Numbered from the stretch's first letter, positions 44,597 through 54,765 are shown. The stretch: DNA of 64,000 bases from Apoderus coryli (GCA_911728435.2 OU452198.1:16092001-16156000), one strand, 5' to 3'. Program-made: numbers and translations. Notes: generated by a model from the sequence alone, not told the origin.

Positions 44597-44632
<36 letters not shown>
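44166..44632. repeat. Inverted repeat carrying hammerhead-like cores
   Basis: 44166-44247 and 44530-44632 are inverted copies, each starting at an AT microsatellite (GTTGAAATCTTCTAAATTAG) and ending in AAGAACCTAG. Each holds CTGATGA, an extra T, stem GGA/TCC, then GAAACATGTC: minus strand 44230-44200 and plus strand 44547-44577. Helix I-like pairing AGCCA/TGACT is partial. Same module family as 10056-10156, 31145-31237 and 53117-53200. Confidence 0.7.
44465..44530. repeat. 66-bp palindrome
   Basis: GAGATCAGGTGTCGTTCATA (44465-44484) plus ACGT pairs with its exact complement ending GACACCTGATCTC at 44530. The centre AAATGATATCATTT is itself palindromic, so all 66 bp fold with at most one mismatched pair. 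Confidence 0.93.
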
Positions 44633-44634
<2 letters not shown>

Positions 44635-44702
44635 CTTGAGATGTTTTTGGGGAATCTGCCTGTATACTATTATGAAATAAAACTCTTGTTTACATGCCAA
44701 GC

Positions 44703-44736
44703 TTTCGGAAATTTATTGATTTGTTTCCTTCTTCAG
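44703..44736 (-). ncRNA. Hammerhead-like core in Penelope-like element, left copy
   Basis: Minus strand: CTGAAGA, one extra A, stem GGAAA, 12-nt loop, TTTCC, then GAAAGC. It lies in the 3' region of the element, beyond the endonuclease. Helices I and III are not evident. The mirror copy is at 50058-50091. Confidence 0.45.
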
Positions 44737-45592
44737 GGCTGTGGATAAGTAAAAAACACAAATCGCAATTGATGTACAATACGAAAACGAAAAAAAAAGG
44801 AAAACTGTACAATAATCTCTTTAAAACTTCCTTACCTTGCAAGGTGAGTTAACAATTTTGAAGATAGTCTAAGAAGTAGAACATTATTATTGTTGAGAAA
44901 TTTGACGGTTACATTCACAAACAAACATATAGGTACCAAACAGACATACCAAAGTTATTATTGTTTATACATTTTTTGGTCTTGTAAATAAAACAATATT
45001 TCACTGAACGTGATCACAAAAATTGAAACATCCAACCTACAGTATCTATGTATTTTATTGCTTATCATTTCATTTTTATTAAATTCATTTACACCTAGTT
45101 TTTGTAAATTTTTAAGTAGTCTAACTTATGCACAACCGTCCCAAAGATTTTAGAAAGAGGCTGTTAGTGTGTATTAGTTTTATGAAAAGTATTTTATAAA
45201 ATAAAAAACTCGCAATGGGTAGTGCTGTTCATGATCGTTTTTTAGGCTTTTTTACCATGTATGCAAAAACATAATTATTTTATTTTATTATTTATATGCT
45301 ATTATGGTGGTTGTTGGGAATGGAACCTGTCACTAGTTTCACTACCAACCTCCACGGTGAACCTACAAAGCCTTTTATCTACTAGTTATTTTTGACGATC
45401 TGGTTGTTTGATTCTAGGGAGTTACCCAGAGATTGAACCAAGGGTTGCCACATTCCCAGATCCAACCCCACAAGGAGACCCACCAAAACCACATTCTTTC
45501 ATATTATACCACACTCCCCCATTGCCATTCAAAGGTGGAAGTTGAAATTAATTAATATTGCTAAAGTTGAAAAGATTTGCTATTATAACCAA

Positions 45593-46324
45593 TTAAATGA
45601 TGCTTGATTGCTCGCTTAAGAGATTGGAGTATATGATGTTAATATCTTCAATGTCTTTTCTTTTATTCATGGCCTTTTTATTTGTGTTGGTTTCTACCAT
45701 TTCTAGAAAGAGTCTTTTGCGTAAGTTCCTCTCCATAAAAACTATTTCCGAATCTTCGTAGTTTGGTGTGTGACCTGTGTCCAAATAATGTTCAGACAAC
45801 GCACACGACCGTTTATGGAGTCTGCAGTCACTTCTGTGTGCGGTTATTCTGTCTTTTAGGACTCTAGAAGTTTGTCCTATGTATACTTGTTTACAAGAAG
45901 AGCAGGGGATTGAATATACTACCTCCGATGATTTTGAAGGTAGATCTCTATCTTTAGTTTTAGAGAATAGGTTGCCAATTGTTTTTACACTTTTTTGAGC
46001 TATTCGTATTAATGGTTCATTTTTCAAAATTTTTATAATTTTTTGTGTAACACCATCAATTGCCGGCAAAGAATAATAAGTGAAGTTGTTAATTGTAGGA
46101 GGGTCATTAATATCTCTGTTGATTTGATTAGTGATATGCGGGCGATCTGAGGAGGTGTTAAAGATTAATTTGTTGAGAAGGTGTTTTGGATATGAATTTT
46201 CTAACAAGATATTGAAAAGTTTTCTTTTATTAATTTGAATGAGGCTAGAGTGACAGATTCTTTCGATTCTGGTTTTTAGACCCTGTACTAAATTGATTTT
46301 GATCTTTTCAGAGTGATGGGACAT
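45593..46324 (-). CDS. Penelope-like GIY-YIG endonuclease, left copy
   Basis: 243 codons. The N-terminal part (HSSLIQINKRKLFNILLENS) continues the thumb/linker of the upstream reverse transcriptase. The C-terminal half is the GIY-YIG nuclease: VVYSIPCSSCKQVYIGQTSR with paired Cys, then DRITAHRSDC, EHYLDTGHTPNYEDSEIVFM and KRLFLEMVETNTNKKAMNKR. This nuclease nicks target DNA for target-primed reverse transcription. It overlaps the reverse transcriptase frame by 37 nt in another frame; a one-base loss in TTTAACTAT appears to have split one ORF. Identical in sequence to 48470-49201. Confidence 0.93.
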   Translation of the reverse strand: MSHHSEKIKINLVQGLKTRIERICHSSLIQINKRKLFNILLENSYPKHLLNKLIFNTSSDRPHITNQINRDINDPPTINNFTYYSLPAIDGVTQKIIKILKNEPLIRIAQKSVKTIGNLFSKTKDRDLPSKSSEVVYSIPCSSCKQVYIGQTSRVLKDRITAHRSDCRLHKRSCALSEHYLDTGHTPNYEDSEIVFMERNLRKRLFLEMVETNTNKKAMNKRKDIEDINIIYSNLLSEQSSII

Positions 46325-47631
46325 ATAGTTAAATACCTACCAGAATTCGTAGGTTTTAAATACCAGTCCAAAATTATTTTGTTTTCACTAGTTCTTATTA
46401 GTTTTGTGTCTAGAAATGGCACTGAGCAATTGTGTTCTTCTTCTATTGTAAATTTAATGTGATCATTATAGTTATTGAATATTGTAAGGATTTCGTTGCC
46501 TTTATCGAATGGAACTGAGCAAATGATGTCGTCAACGTATTTTTTTAAGAAGGGTAATTGAAAGGAAAGCCTGGGGATACAGTCCTCGAGTAAATCGTCC
46601 ATCACTATTTGGGCAACGATTGGTGAAATGGTTGCTCCCATCGGAGTTCCTAATACCTGTTTATAATATTTGTTATTAAATTTGAAATATGTATTGTTGA
46701 AGATAAAACCTATTATTTCGAGAAATTCTTTTTTTGGTATTTCAGTGTTGTTCGCAATAACAGACCATCTTTTATTTATACTGTTTAAAACTAGTTCTAG
46801 GGGTATGTTGCTATATAGAGACACTACATCTAAACTGATCAGTACGTAGTGTTGAGGTAACTGTCTGTCATTTGTTATATTCGCGAATTCAAAAGAGTCG
46901 TTAATGTAGAAGTCGTTGTTTTTTGAGTATGTTGCTGTGAGAATATCAGTAATTAATGTGGATAACTTACTCGTAGGTGCGTTTATGGAGGAGATTATTG
47001 GACGCAAGGAGAGGGTAGGTTTGTGAATTTTGGGGAGGCCATAGAATTTAGGGGAGGTTTGGTTGTAAATAGTTAAGGACTTCGCTATGTTGTCTTCTAT
47101 ATACTTTTTGTTTTTTAATAGTGCTACAAATTTATTCGCTTTTTGCTGTATGGTGGACGTGGGATCATCTCTAAGAATTTTGTAATAATTGGTATCAGAT
47201 AAAATGTCATTACATTTTTCGAGATATAAATTTCTCGTTAAAATAACAGTGACATTGCCTTTATCTGCTTGTGTTATAATCAAATCTTTGTGTGCATTAA
47301 TGAACTTTTTTGTTTTTAGGAAGAGTTCGCGAAAAAATGTGGATGTTATAGGATTTTTGTAATAATTAGTGAGCACATTTGTTATTTTTGCTCTGTACTG
47401 ATTTTTTCTTTGTTCACTTACACCGAAAATAATATTTTCTATGTCCGCCAATAGTTTTTTAACACAAACGTCTTTCTGACTTGGGCATATGGAGAATTTG
47501 AAACCCAACGCTAAAAAACTCTTTATGTCACTCGGTATGTTAATGTCGGTTAAATTTTTTAACCAATTTTCATTGGTACGTAGCAACTTTTGTGATATTT
47601 CCTCCTTTAAACGGCTGAGCTTTCGAATGTT
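46288..47631 (-). CDS. Penelope-like reverse transcriptase, left (longer) copy
   Basis: Begins inside the frame at NIRKLSRLKEEISQKLL (47630); the open frame extends 14 codons past the junction into the inverted copy, which is chimeric and not real. Motifs: SDIKSFLALGFKFS, FINAHKDLIITQADKGNVTV, FYGLPKIHKPTLSLRPIISS, LISLDVVSLYSNIP, QVLGTPMGATISPIVAQIV and the active site KYVDDI, then VPFLDTKL. These are the Penelope-type reverse transcriptase blocks, related to telomerase. The 5' end of the element is missing. The frame ends after GRYL because of the frameshift described for 45593-46324. Confidence 0.92.
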   Translation of the reverse strand, partial: NIRKLSRLKEEISQKLLRTNENWLKNLTDINIPSDIKSFLALGFKFSICPSQKDVCVKKLLADIENIIFGVSEQRKNQYRAKITNVLTNYYKNPITSTFFRELFLKTKKFINAHKDLIITQADKGNVTVILTRNLYLEKCNDILSDTNYYKILRDDPTSTIQQKANKFVALLKNKKYIEDNIAKSLTIYNQTSPKFYGLPKIHKPTLSLRPIISSINAPTSKLSTLITDILTATYSKNNDFYINDSFEFANITNDRQLPQHYVLISLDVVSLYSNIPLELVLNSINKRWSVIANNTEIPKKEFLEIIGFIFNNTYFKFNNKYYKQVLGTPMGATISPIVAQIVMDDLLEDCIPRLSFQLPFLKKYVDDIICSVPFDKGNEILTIFNNYNDHIKFTIEEEHNCSVPFLDTKLIRTSENKIILDWYLKPTNSGRYLTICPITLKRSKSI

Positions 47632-47633
47632 AC

Positions 47634-48506
47634 ACGTCCACCATACAGCAAAAAGCGAATAAATTTGTAGCACTATTAAAAAACAAAAAGTATATAGAAG
47701 ACAACATAGCGAAGTCCTTAACTATTTACAACCAAACCTCCCCTAAATTCTATGGCCTCCCCAAAATTCACAAACCTACCCTCTCCTTGCGTCCAATAAT
47801 CTCCTCCATAAACGCACCTACGAGTAAGTTATCCACATTAATTACTGATATTCTCACAGCAACATACTCAAAAAACAACGACTTCTACATTAACGACTCT
47901 TTTGAATTCGCGAATATAACAAATGACAGACAGTTACCTCAACACTACGTACTGATCAGTTTAGATGTAGTGTCTCTATATAGCAACATACCCCTAGAAC
48001 TAGTTTTAAACAGTATAAATAAAAGATGGTCTGTTATTGCGAACAACACTGAAATACCAAAAAAAGAATTTCTCGAAATAATAGGTTTTATCTTCAACAA
48101 TACATATTTCAAATTTAATAACAAATATTATAAACAGGTATTAGGAACTCCGATGGGAGCAACCATTTCACCAATCGTTGCCCAAATAGTGATGGACGAT
48201 TTACTCGAGGACTGTATCCCCAGGCTTTCCTTTCAATTACCCTTCTTAAAAAAATACGTTGACGACATCATTTGCTCAGTTCCATTCGATAAAGGCAACG
48301 AAATCCTTACAATATTCAATAACTATAATGATCACATTAAATTTACAATAGAAGAAGAACACAATTGCTCAGTGCCATTTCTAGACACAAAACTAATAAG
48401 AACTAGTGAAAACAAAATAATTTTGGACTGGTATTTAAAACCTACGAATTCTGGTAGGTATTTAACTATATGTCCCATCACTCTGAAAAGATCAAAATCA
48501 ATTTAG
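47634..48506 (+). CDS. Penelope-like reverse transcriptase, right copy, truncated
   Basis: Open from the junction (TIQQKANKFVALLKNKKYIE) to the same frameshift end as the left copy. It lacks the first 155 or so codons present in the left copy, but retains LPKIHKP, SLDVVSLYSN, GTPMGATISP and YVDDI. The protein sequence where both exist is identical. Confidence 0.92.
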   Translation, partial: TSTIQQKANKFVALLKNKKYIEDNIAKSLTIYNQTSPKFYGLPKIHKPTLSLRPIISSINAPTSKLSTLITDILTATYSKNNDFYINDSFEFANITNDRQLPQHYVLISLDVVSLYSNIPLELVLNSINKRWSVIANNTEIPKKEFLEIIGFIFNNTYFKFNNKYYKQVLGTPMGATISPIVAQIVMDDLLEDCIPRLSFQLPFLKKYVDDIICSVPFDKGNEILTIFNNYNDHIKFTIEEEHNCSVPFLDTKLIRTSENKIILDWYLKPTNSGRYLTICPITLKRSKSI

Positions 48507-49201
48507 TACAGGGTCTAAAAACCAGAATCGAAAGAATCTGTCACTCTAGCCTCATTCAAATTAATAAAAGAAAACTTTTCAATATCTTGTTAGAAAATTC
48601 ATATCCAAAACACCTTCTCAACAAATTAATCTTTAACACCTCCTCAGATCGCCCGCATATCACTAATCAAATCAACAGAGATATTAATGACCCTCCTACA
48701 ATTAACAACTTCACTTATTATTCTTTGCCGGCAATTGATGGTGTTACACAAAAAATTATAAAAATTTTGAAAAATGAACCATTAATACGAATAGCTCAAA
48801 AAAGTGTAAAAACAATTGGCAACCTATTCTCTAAAACTAAAGATAGAGATCTACCTTCAAAATCATCGGAGGTAGTATATTCAATCCCCTGCTCTTCTTG
48901 TAAACAAGTATACATAGGACAAACTTCTAGAGTCCTAAAAGACAGAATAACCGCACACAGAAGTGACTGCAGACTCCATAAACGGTCGTGTGCGTTGTCT
49001 GAACATTATTTGGACACAGGTCACACACCAAACTACGAAGATTCGGAAATAGTTTTTATGGAGAGGAACTTACGCAAAAGACTCTTTCTAGAAATGGTAG
49101 AAACCAACACAAATAAAAAGGCCATGAATAAAAGAAAAGACATTGAAGATATTAACATCATATACTCCAATCTCTTAAGCGAGCAATCAAGCATCATTTA
49201 A
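48470..49201 (+). CDS. Penelope-like GIY-YIG endonuclease, right copy
   Basis: 243 codons, identical to 45593-46324, including the frameshifted junction and all nuclease motifs (IPCSSCKQVYIGQT, EHYLDTGHT). Followed by the same 3' UTR to about 50163. Confidence 0.93.
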   Translation: MSHHSEKIKINLVQGLKTRIERICHSSLIQINKRKLFNILLENSYPKHLLNKLIFNTSSDRPHITNQINRDINDPPTINNFTYYSLPAIDGVTQKIIKILKNEPLIRIAQKSVKTIGNLFSKTKDRDLPSKSSEVVYSIPCSSCKQVYIGQTSRVLKDRITAHRSDCRLHKRSCALSEHYLDTGHTPNYEDSEIVFMERNLRKRLFLEMVETNTNKKAMNKRKDIEDINIIYSNLLSEQSSII

Positions 49202-50057
49202 TTGGTTATAATAGCAAATCTTTTCAACTTTAGCAATATTAATTAATTTCAACTTCCACCTTTGAATGGCAATGGGGGAGTGTGGTATAATATGAAAGAA
49301 TGTGGTTTTGGTGGGTCTCCTTGTGGGGTTGGATCTGGGAATGTGGCAACCCTTGGTTCAATCTCTGGGTAACTCCCTAGAATCAAACAACCAGATCGTC
49401 AAAAATAACTAGTAGATAAAAGGCTTTGTAGGTTCACCGTGGAGGTTGGTAGTGAAACTAGTGACAGGTTCCATTCCCAACAACCACCATAATAGCATAT
49501 AAATAATAAAATAAAATAATTATGTTTTTGCATACATGGTAAAAAAGCCTAAAAAACGATCATGAACAGCACTACCCATTGCGAGTTTTTTATTTTATAA
49601 AATACTTTTCATAAAACTAATACACACTAACAGCCTCTTTCTAAAATCTTTGGGACGGTTGTGCATAAGTTAGACTACTTAAAAATTTACAAAAACTAGG
49701 TGTAAATGAATTTAATAAAAATGAAATGATAAGCAATAAAATACATAGATACTGTAGGTTGGATGTTTCAATTTTTGTGATCACGTTCAGTGAAATATTG
49801 TTTTATTTACAAGACCAAAAAATGTATAAACAATAATAACTTTGGTATGTCTGTTTGGTACCTATATGTTTGTTTGTGAATGTAACCGTCAAATTTCTCA
49901 ACAATAATAATGTTCTACTTCTTAGACTATCTTCAAAATTGTTAACTCACCTTGCAAGGTAAGGAAGTTTTAAAGAGATTATTGTACAGTTTTCCTTTTT
50001 TTTTCGTTTTCGTATTGTACATCAATTGCGATTTGTGTTTTTTACTTATCCACAGCC

Positions 50058-50091
50058 CTGAAGAAGGAAACAAATCAATAAATTTCCGAAA
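50058..50091 (+). ncRNA. Hammerhead-like core in Penelope-like element, right copy
   Basis: CTGAAGA 50058-50064, extra A, GGAAA 50066-50070, TTTCC 50083-50087, GAAA 50088-50091. Mirror image of 44703-44736. Followed by GAGTTTTATTTC, similar to the tail of the other modules. Confidence 0.45.
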
Positions 50092-50195
50092 GCTTGGCAT
50101 GTAAACAAGAGTTTTATTTCATAATAGTATACAGGCAGATTCCCCAAAAACATCTCAAGCAATATTTAATAAACTAGCCAAATAATTATTCAACA

Positions 50196-50235
<40 letters not shown>

Positions 50236-50922
50236 CATTTTGTGGAGTAGACGTGTTTTATTCAATCAATATCAATCACTCCTCGATAAATGGATTACTT
50301 CAGAAGATTCTATTTTTATTACAGTCTATAAATTTGTATGAGTATGTTAGGGGGTTTATTTTAAACAATATCTATAGTAAGTCAATATCAATCACAAAAT
50401 GTCAGACTGACTTTGTATCAGATCAGATCAAGATGAATCCAAATGACTTCCTTTTTTTACAATCTCGCTATCTACCAAAATTTACGAGATATAAAAAATT
50501 TCTTCAAATTGTTTTTTCTCTATAAACTAAACACTAAAATACTGTATCCAAAAAAATATTAAAAATTTTTGCGAAATTTGGAGTCTTAAACTAGGAGAAA
50601 AAAACAGGAGTTCTGTTTACACCCTGTAAATTTCGGCGGCAACTAAATTTAAAAAATCGAGTCTCGTGGCTCCAATTACAAATAATTTGTCTTTAATCTC
50701 CCAAAAACCGTATGTCCGTTTCTCTTCTGGTTTTTGAAATATTTCCGTTTGATATGAAAGCAAAATTTGGTTCGGTTCGCTTGTTCTGGCCAACAGTGTA
50801 TTTAGAGACATTTTTTTACTGTCATAAAACTTCTGTCCTGTATGTAATCGTTGTTCATTTAAATTTCATAATTATGAGGATAATCATCAGGTTGAATGAA
50901 ATAACCTTAAACCTTTTTGCAG

Positions 50923-51105
50923 ACAAAATTTACCGTAGATGGATTGGTCGAAACTTTACGACGCACAAAATTGCGGTTCATTCAGTGCATTCTACCACAA
51001 CATAATGCTGGTTTATGTGAAATCAATGGGTCTCTTATAAGTGTTAAAGCTTCCAATCGGGACACTGAGGATGGATTAATAAATGTGCCTCTGTTAAGGT
51101 CGCAG
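50923..51105 (+). CDS. Myo18: Myo18 exon 10: SH1-helix region
   Basis: Residues 979-1039. Acceptor TTTTTGCAG ends 50922; donor GTATGT begins 51106; phase 0 on both sides. Reads TKFTVDGLVETLRRTKLRFI, QCILPQHNAGLCEINGSLIS and GLINVPLLRSQ. This corresponds to the L..LM..L..T.PHFVRCI.PN segment of myosins in its class XVIII form, with an insertion before the VPLLR(S/T)Q motif. Confidence 0.95.
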
Positions 51106-51600
51106 GTATGTACATTTACTTAAAACTTAAACTTTTCTGTCTGTCTTTTAAAATCTTTTGCTCTGTAAAATGTAACAACAATTCAAATATACACACAGTG
51201 TTGTATTTGATATAGAAATTTTTTTTTGTAAAACCTTATTTTAGAAAGGGTCTGTCGACAAAATTCTCCTGTTCCGCTGTAGTTTTAAAATTTCTATTCG
51301 ACAACAACTGTGTTTCTTTGCCCTCAAATTATTCTGAAGAATAAAAAAACAAAATGTTATAATTTATTTTAATGTTTATACTTCAATTTAGAATACTTTT
51401 TTCACCAAGTAACTGTTTTAAGTAGAAAATATTTATTGTAATGCCACGTAAGTTCCGAAACATTTTTGGCAAATTCACATCTGTTTTCGTATTTTGTGGA
51501 GCAGACGTGTGTGATTTTCCTAATGGACTACTTCAGAAAATATTGTAAAGAACATATTATTATATCATGTCATATAGGAGCATTTTATTATTTTTTTTAG

Positions 51601-51810
51601 ATACGTGGAGGTCAAATCTTAGATTCCGTCCGACTCTATAAACAGGGATATCCAAATTTTATGCAATTGGGTGAATTTAGGCGACGATTCCGTTTGCTTG
51701 CTGGTGAAAATAAAGTTCAAAGTCCCGTCTTAGATGAGCATAAGGCTGTGGAAGATATGCTGCTGACATTGGACTTAGAATTGTCAAGTTACCGTGTAGG
51801 ATTAAGCCAG
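51601..51810 (+). CDS. Myo18: Myo18 exon 11: converter start
   Basis: Residues 1040-1109. Acceptor TTTTTTTTAG ends 51600; donor GTATGT begins 51811; phase 0. Reads IRGGQILDSVRLYKQGYPNF, GEFRRRFRLLAGEN and AVEDMLLTLDLELSSYRVGL, ending SQ. This matches LR..G.L.....R..GYP.......F..R(Y/F)..L of the myosin converter region. The next coding exon should begin with the (V)FFR motif and was not found in the remaining 12 kb. Confidence 0.95.
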
Positions 51811-53100
51811 GTATGTGATTCTCTATTTATATTTTAACTTATTGTTTGAGAACTTTCAGAGCAAGATAAAAAAAAAGTTAAAGACTTATTTACATATTTA
51901 TGCTAATATTTATAGTTTAAAATCTACTTGCATTTTTTACATTATACTCTACTATAAAAAATATCAAATGTTAAAGTGTGTATACATGGACACTCACGCA
52001 CCGCGTCCATTAAAAATTTTCAGGTAATTATTTATGAATTTGGTTGATTTGGATGATATAGAACGCTATCTTTTTTCATACAACTTAAGATTCTACATAG
52101 AAAATCTTCTTCATTCATTCTTCTATTCATTTGACTTAAATCGTTTCTAAAATATTTAGGGTTAAAAAAATGAGACTACGAATCTCAAATTTAAATTATG
52201 TTTCTGTGATTTGGTAAACCTAACTCAGCCTAAAGTTTATTAAAGAATTTGTATATATTTTTTTATAAAACCACAAGTGGATGTGATGTTATTAGTTTTA
52301 TTGTAATTACTTAAAGCTTTATGGTAACAAAAGAATGTTATAGTCATCAAATCAATTAAAAAAGCACAAAATAGATTCTTACTCACTTATTAGATATATA
52401 CTCTGTGAGTAGTGAAACCACATTTTAAAACACTTTAAATATCAACGCGCGTTTCGCAAACACTGTGACGATCCTCATAAGAGAATTAAAACTAAATTAT
52501 CCTAACTACACACGGCCTTATATATCATATGCTCTGTACGTGGTGCGTTATGATTGATCGAAAAATAATCAATAAGTGCGCAGCTCACACTGCTTCATAA
52601 ACAATACGCTATAATCTACTTATATACTATAGGGCGAACATCTCGTCCACACACCTACTTCTTATTACTTATTAGATTGCTTTTTTGGAACGGAGATTAT
52701 CAAAAAAGAGACAGAGCCTTCCTTAGATGAGCCATGAACCAACAATGGCAACACCGCAATATACACGATATATTTGTACACACTACTAGTTTTATAAAAA
52801 GAAGGCTCTTTACGGCCCAAAAATACAAGCAAGTTGTATCCCGCTATTTTTACCGACGTTCAAAGAGTCCAAACAAATCACTTTCTGACAATATTGTTTA
52901 CGTTAAGTAAACTAACATTTACTTTTGCGGAATTCCATAAAAATGTATACTTACAGAGAAATAAAAATAAATCTGATTTACCAAAAAGAAAATTTCGTAA
53001 AATATGACCTTTTAGGTCCTTTTATCTTCTAGCTTAATTTTATTTGGATTTCTAATGTTACAATTTAGTTTCCTTTCGTAAAAAGTAAATTTCCAGCAAA
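51811..53100. other. Intron 11, first part
   Basis: AT-rich. Near 52449 the minus strand has TTATGAGGATCG and GCGAAACGCGCGTTG, a weak echo of the hammerhead-like modules. No coding exon seen. Confidence 0.4.
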
Positions 53101-53116
53101 GTTGTGTGGTAGATAA

Positions 53117-53200
53117 CTGATGATGTCCTCAGCTAGGGTCGAAACATGTCTTGTTAGTTGATTAGTTGAATAAAGACATAATTTTGGTGGATATGACAGT
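53117..53200 (+). repeat. Hammerhead-like 3' module, copy D
   Basis: CTGATGA 53117-53123, an extra T, a short stem (TCCT/AGGG with a G-U pair), then GAAACATGTC to 53150. Helix I-like pairing: GATAA before the core with TTGTT after it. The tail TTTTGGTGGATATGACAGT and ATTTTATTTC matches the order in the other copies. Confidence 0.55.
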
Positions 53201-54199
53201 ATTTTATTTCTCTTTATCACTTTAGTTTATTAACTAACATTCTATCCAATATTGTAACTTACACAACATTTATACACACTTACCACTACTCGTTTTATAA
53301 AAAAAACTGTTTTAATTAAGCCGAATAAGCACTGATTTAATTAGACCGCGTGTTACAATGTAATAATGTAAACACAAACAAATGAACTGGAACTCGACGT
53401 TACCAAATATACTGTTTCATGGCTTGTCTAAAGAAGGCATTTTAAAAAAGATAATATGGACAGAATAATAATAATATTTTGCTGGATTTGTAATGATCAA
53501 TCAAGATCGATATGAAATTTATCCGGAAAATTTGAATGCTAATGTTAAATCAAATATGTAAAGGGATTTGCTACGAGTCTTAGAAGAAGTTCAGTCTGAT
53601 CAATGATGGTATTAGTTGGACGGATCTCCGGTACATTTTTGTAGAAAAGTATATCAGCAATTATGTGCATTGTTGTTTGAACAGATGGATAGGTAGTGCT
53701 GAAGATCCCACACCGATCTATTATTATTTGTGCAGACTAATAAAGAATCGTGTTTATAATCAACACGTAAACACTCGGAAAGAACTCAGTTACTACACGC
53801 AGCCTTCGCATAGTTAAATCTTTATTACGGCATATTGAAAATTTAACCTGTATTGTTCTTAAAAACTAGTCTCTTTAAAATATTTATTTCTCAAATAAAA
53901 TCAGAGTTAACAAGAATATCAACTTATTTTATCATTAACAGTTTGTAGATATCTTTCTTGAATTTTTTAGTTATTTCAATAAAGCTTTATTTCTAATTAG
54001 ATTTAGTTAAATCACGCTTTTTAATTTGAGACTAGTGCGTTTTTGAATATGTTACCGCACTAGTGCGGTCATGGGAATGTTGTTTGTCTATGTTGCTAAT
54101 AGCCAATATTATTAACAATACGTTGAATTTAAATCGTATTTTTTATAAATTTTTATAATATACTGTTTTTAATACTAATAATAAACAGTTGTAGATAAA
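53201..54199. other. Intron 11, no feature
   Basis: AT-rich with no recognised gene or repeat border. A 12-bp palindrome CGCACTAGTGCG lies at about 54056. Confidence 0.5.
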
Positions 54200-54650
54200 A
54201 TTTAAATTTAAACTCACTGGGGACATTTTAAACGCAATTTTATCGAGAATTCTGATGGCAAATATCAAAAGTGACCTATCGCTGTAAAGCAGATAAAAAA
54301 TGGTTTAAAATGATGTATCACTCGACCCCTACTGATATAGGAAAATTTAGTGGTTGTGTCCACCCCTTTCATAGGGCTTAAGCGATATCAACCAAAATGT
54401 AATGACTTCATCCTAGGACTACCCCAAACTCACATACCAAAATTTAGCTCAATTGGTTAAAGCGTTTAGGCGCTATCGTGGAAGAATACATACAGACACA
54501 CATACATACACAGACACAGACAGACATACTTCCATCTGCAAATCGTCTTAATCGTATCACGGAACTTCAAAATAGTTATATCCGTCTTTATCTCAATTTT
54601 TTTTTTGCGCATTCACAATACTTTCCCTGTGCGGGAAAGTAAAATGTATA
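54200..54650 (+). repeat. Repeat with microsatellite and terminal hairpin
   Basis: Contains ACCAAAATTTAGCTCAATTG, GCGCTATCGTGG, a (CAGA/CATA)n microsatellite at 54487-54530, and near the end a hairpin ACTTTCC...GGAAAGT (about 54621-54641). The layout parallels ACCAAATTTGGTTAAAATC, TTTTCGTGGAT and (ACAG)n in the tandem-repeat-bearing elements, suggesting a distant relative, possibly Helitron/Helentron-derived. Confidence 0.45.
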
Positions 54651-54765
54651 TATAAATTAAGAAAGTGAATATAAATTTTGTGAATGTGAGATCAATCTGT
54701 CCCTGCTATCGAAAATGTTATTTATAAATTTAGAGACTAAGGCAAAACAACTACTCCACTGGCTA

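Larger units (their letters stand above)
44117..50262. mobile_element. Inverted pair of Penelope-like elements
   Basis: Two copies of one Penelope-like retroelement face away from a centre near 47632. Arms: about 44632-47164 (minus copy) and 47632-50163 (plus copy), each about 2533 bp and seemingly near-identical. The left copy extends a further 467 bp toward its 5' end (47165-47631). Outer AT microsatellites and the flank ACACGTCTACTC (44132) / GAGTAGACGTGT (50246) are also mirrored. Both copies share the same frameshift between reverse transcriptase and endonuclease. Confidence 0.9.
2331..51810 (+). other. Myo18: Myosin XVIII gene, 11 coding exons, incomplete at 3' end
   Basis: Gene-level entry for an unconventional class XVIII myosin (Myo18A in vertebrates, Mhcl in Drosophila). 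Class XVIII myosins bind actin and organise actomyosin and Golgi or muscle structures. Their motor has little or no ATPase activity. Eleven exons listed separately join with compatible phases (0,0,0,0,1,2,2,2,0,0) into 1109 uninterrupted codons: a Ser/Lys/Arg-rich N-terminal extension (residues 1-288), an SH3-like start of the motor (289-351), P-loop (452-459), switch I in exon 4, switch II in exon 7, then actin-binding and converter-side exons. The frame ends at SYRVGLSQ. The following exon of this family normally starts VFFRAG; I did not find it before base 64000, so the motor end, IQ motif and coiled coil lie outside. No PDZ domain is visible, so this models a short isoform. Introns range from 55 bp to over 10 kb. 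Confidence 0.93.

Noticed and set aside
47632..47673. N-terminal MLQIYSLFAVWWTC of the left Penelope-like frame
   Set aside because: This part is antisense of the inverted right copy; the genuine coding sequence starts at the junction near 47631.
43646..50634. TACAGGGTGT at 43646 and ACACCCTGTA at 50634 as ends of one transposon around the Penelope-like pair
   Set aside because: Similarity stops after about 10 bp, too short to support a terminal inverted repeat pair.
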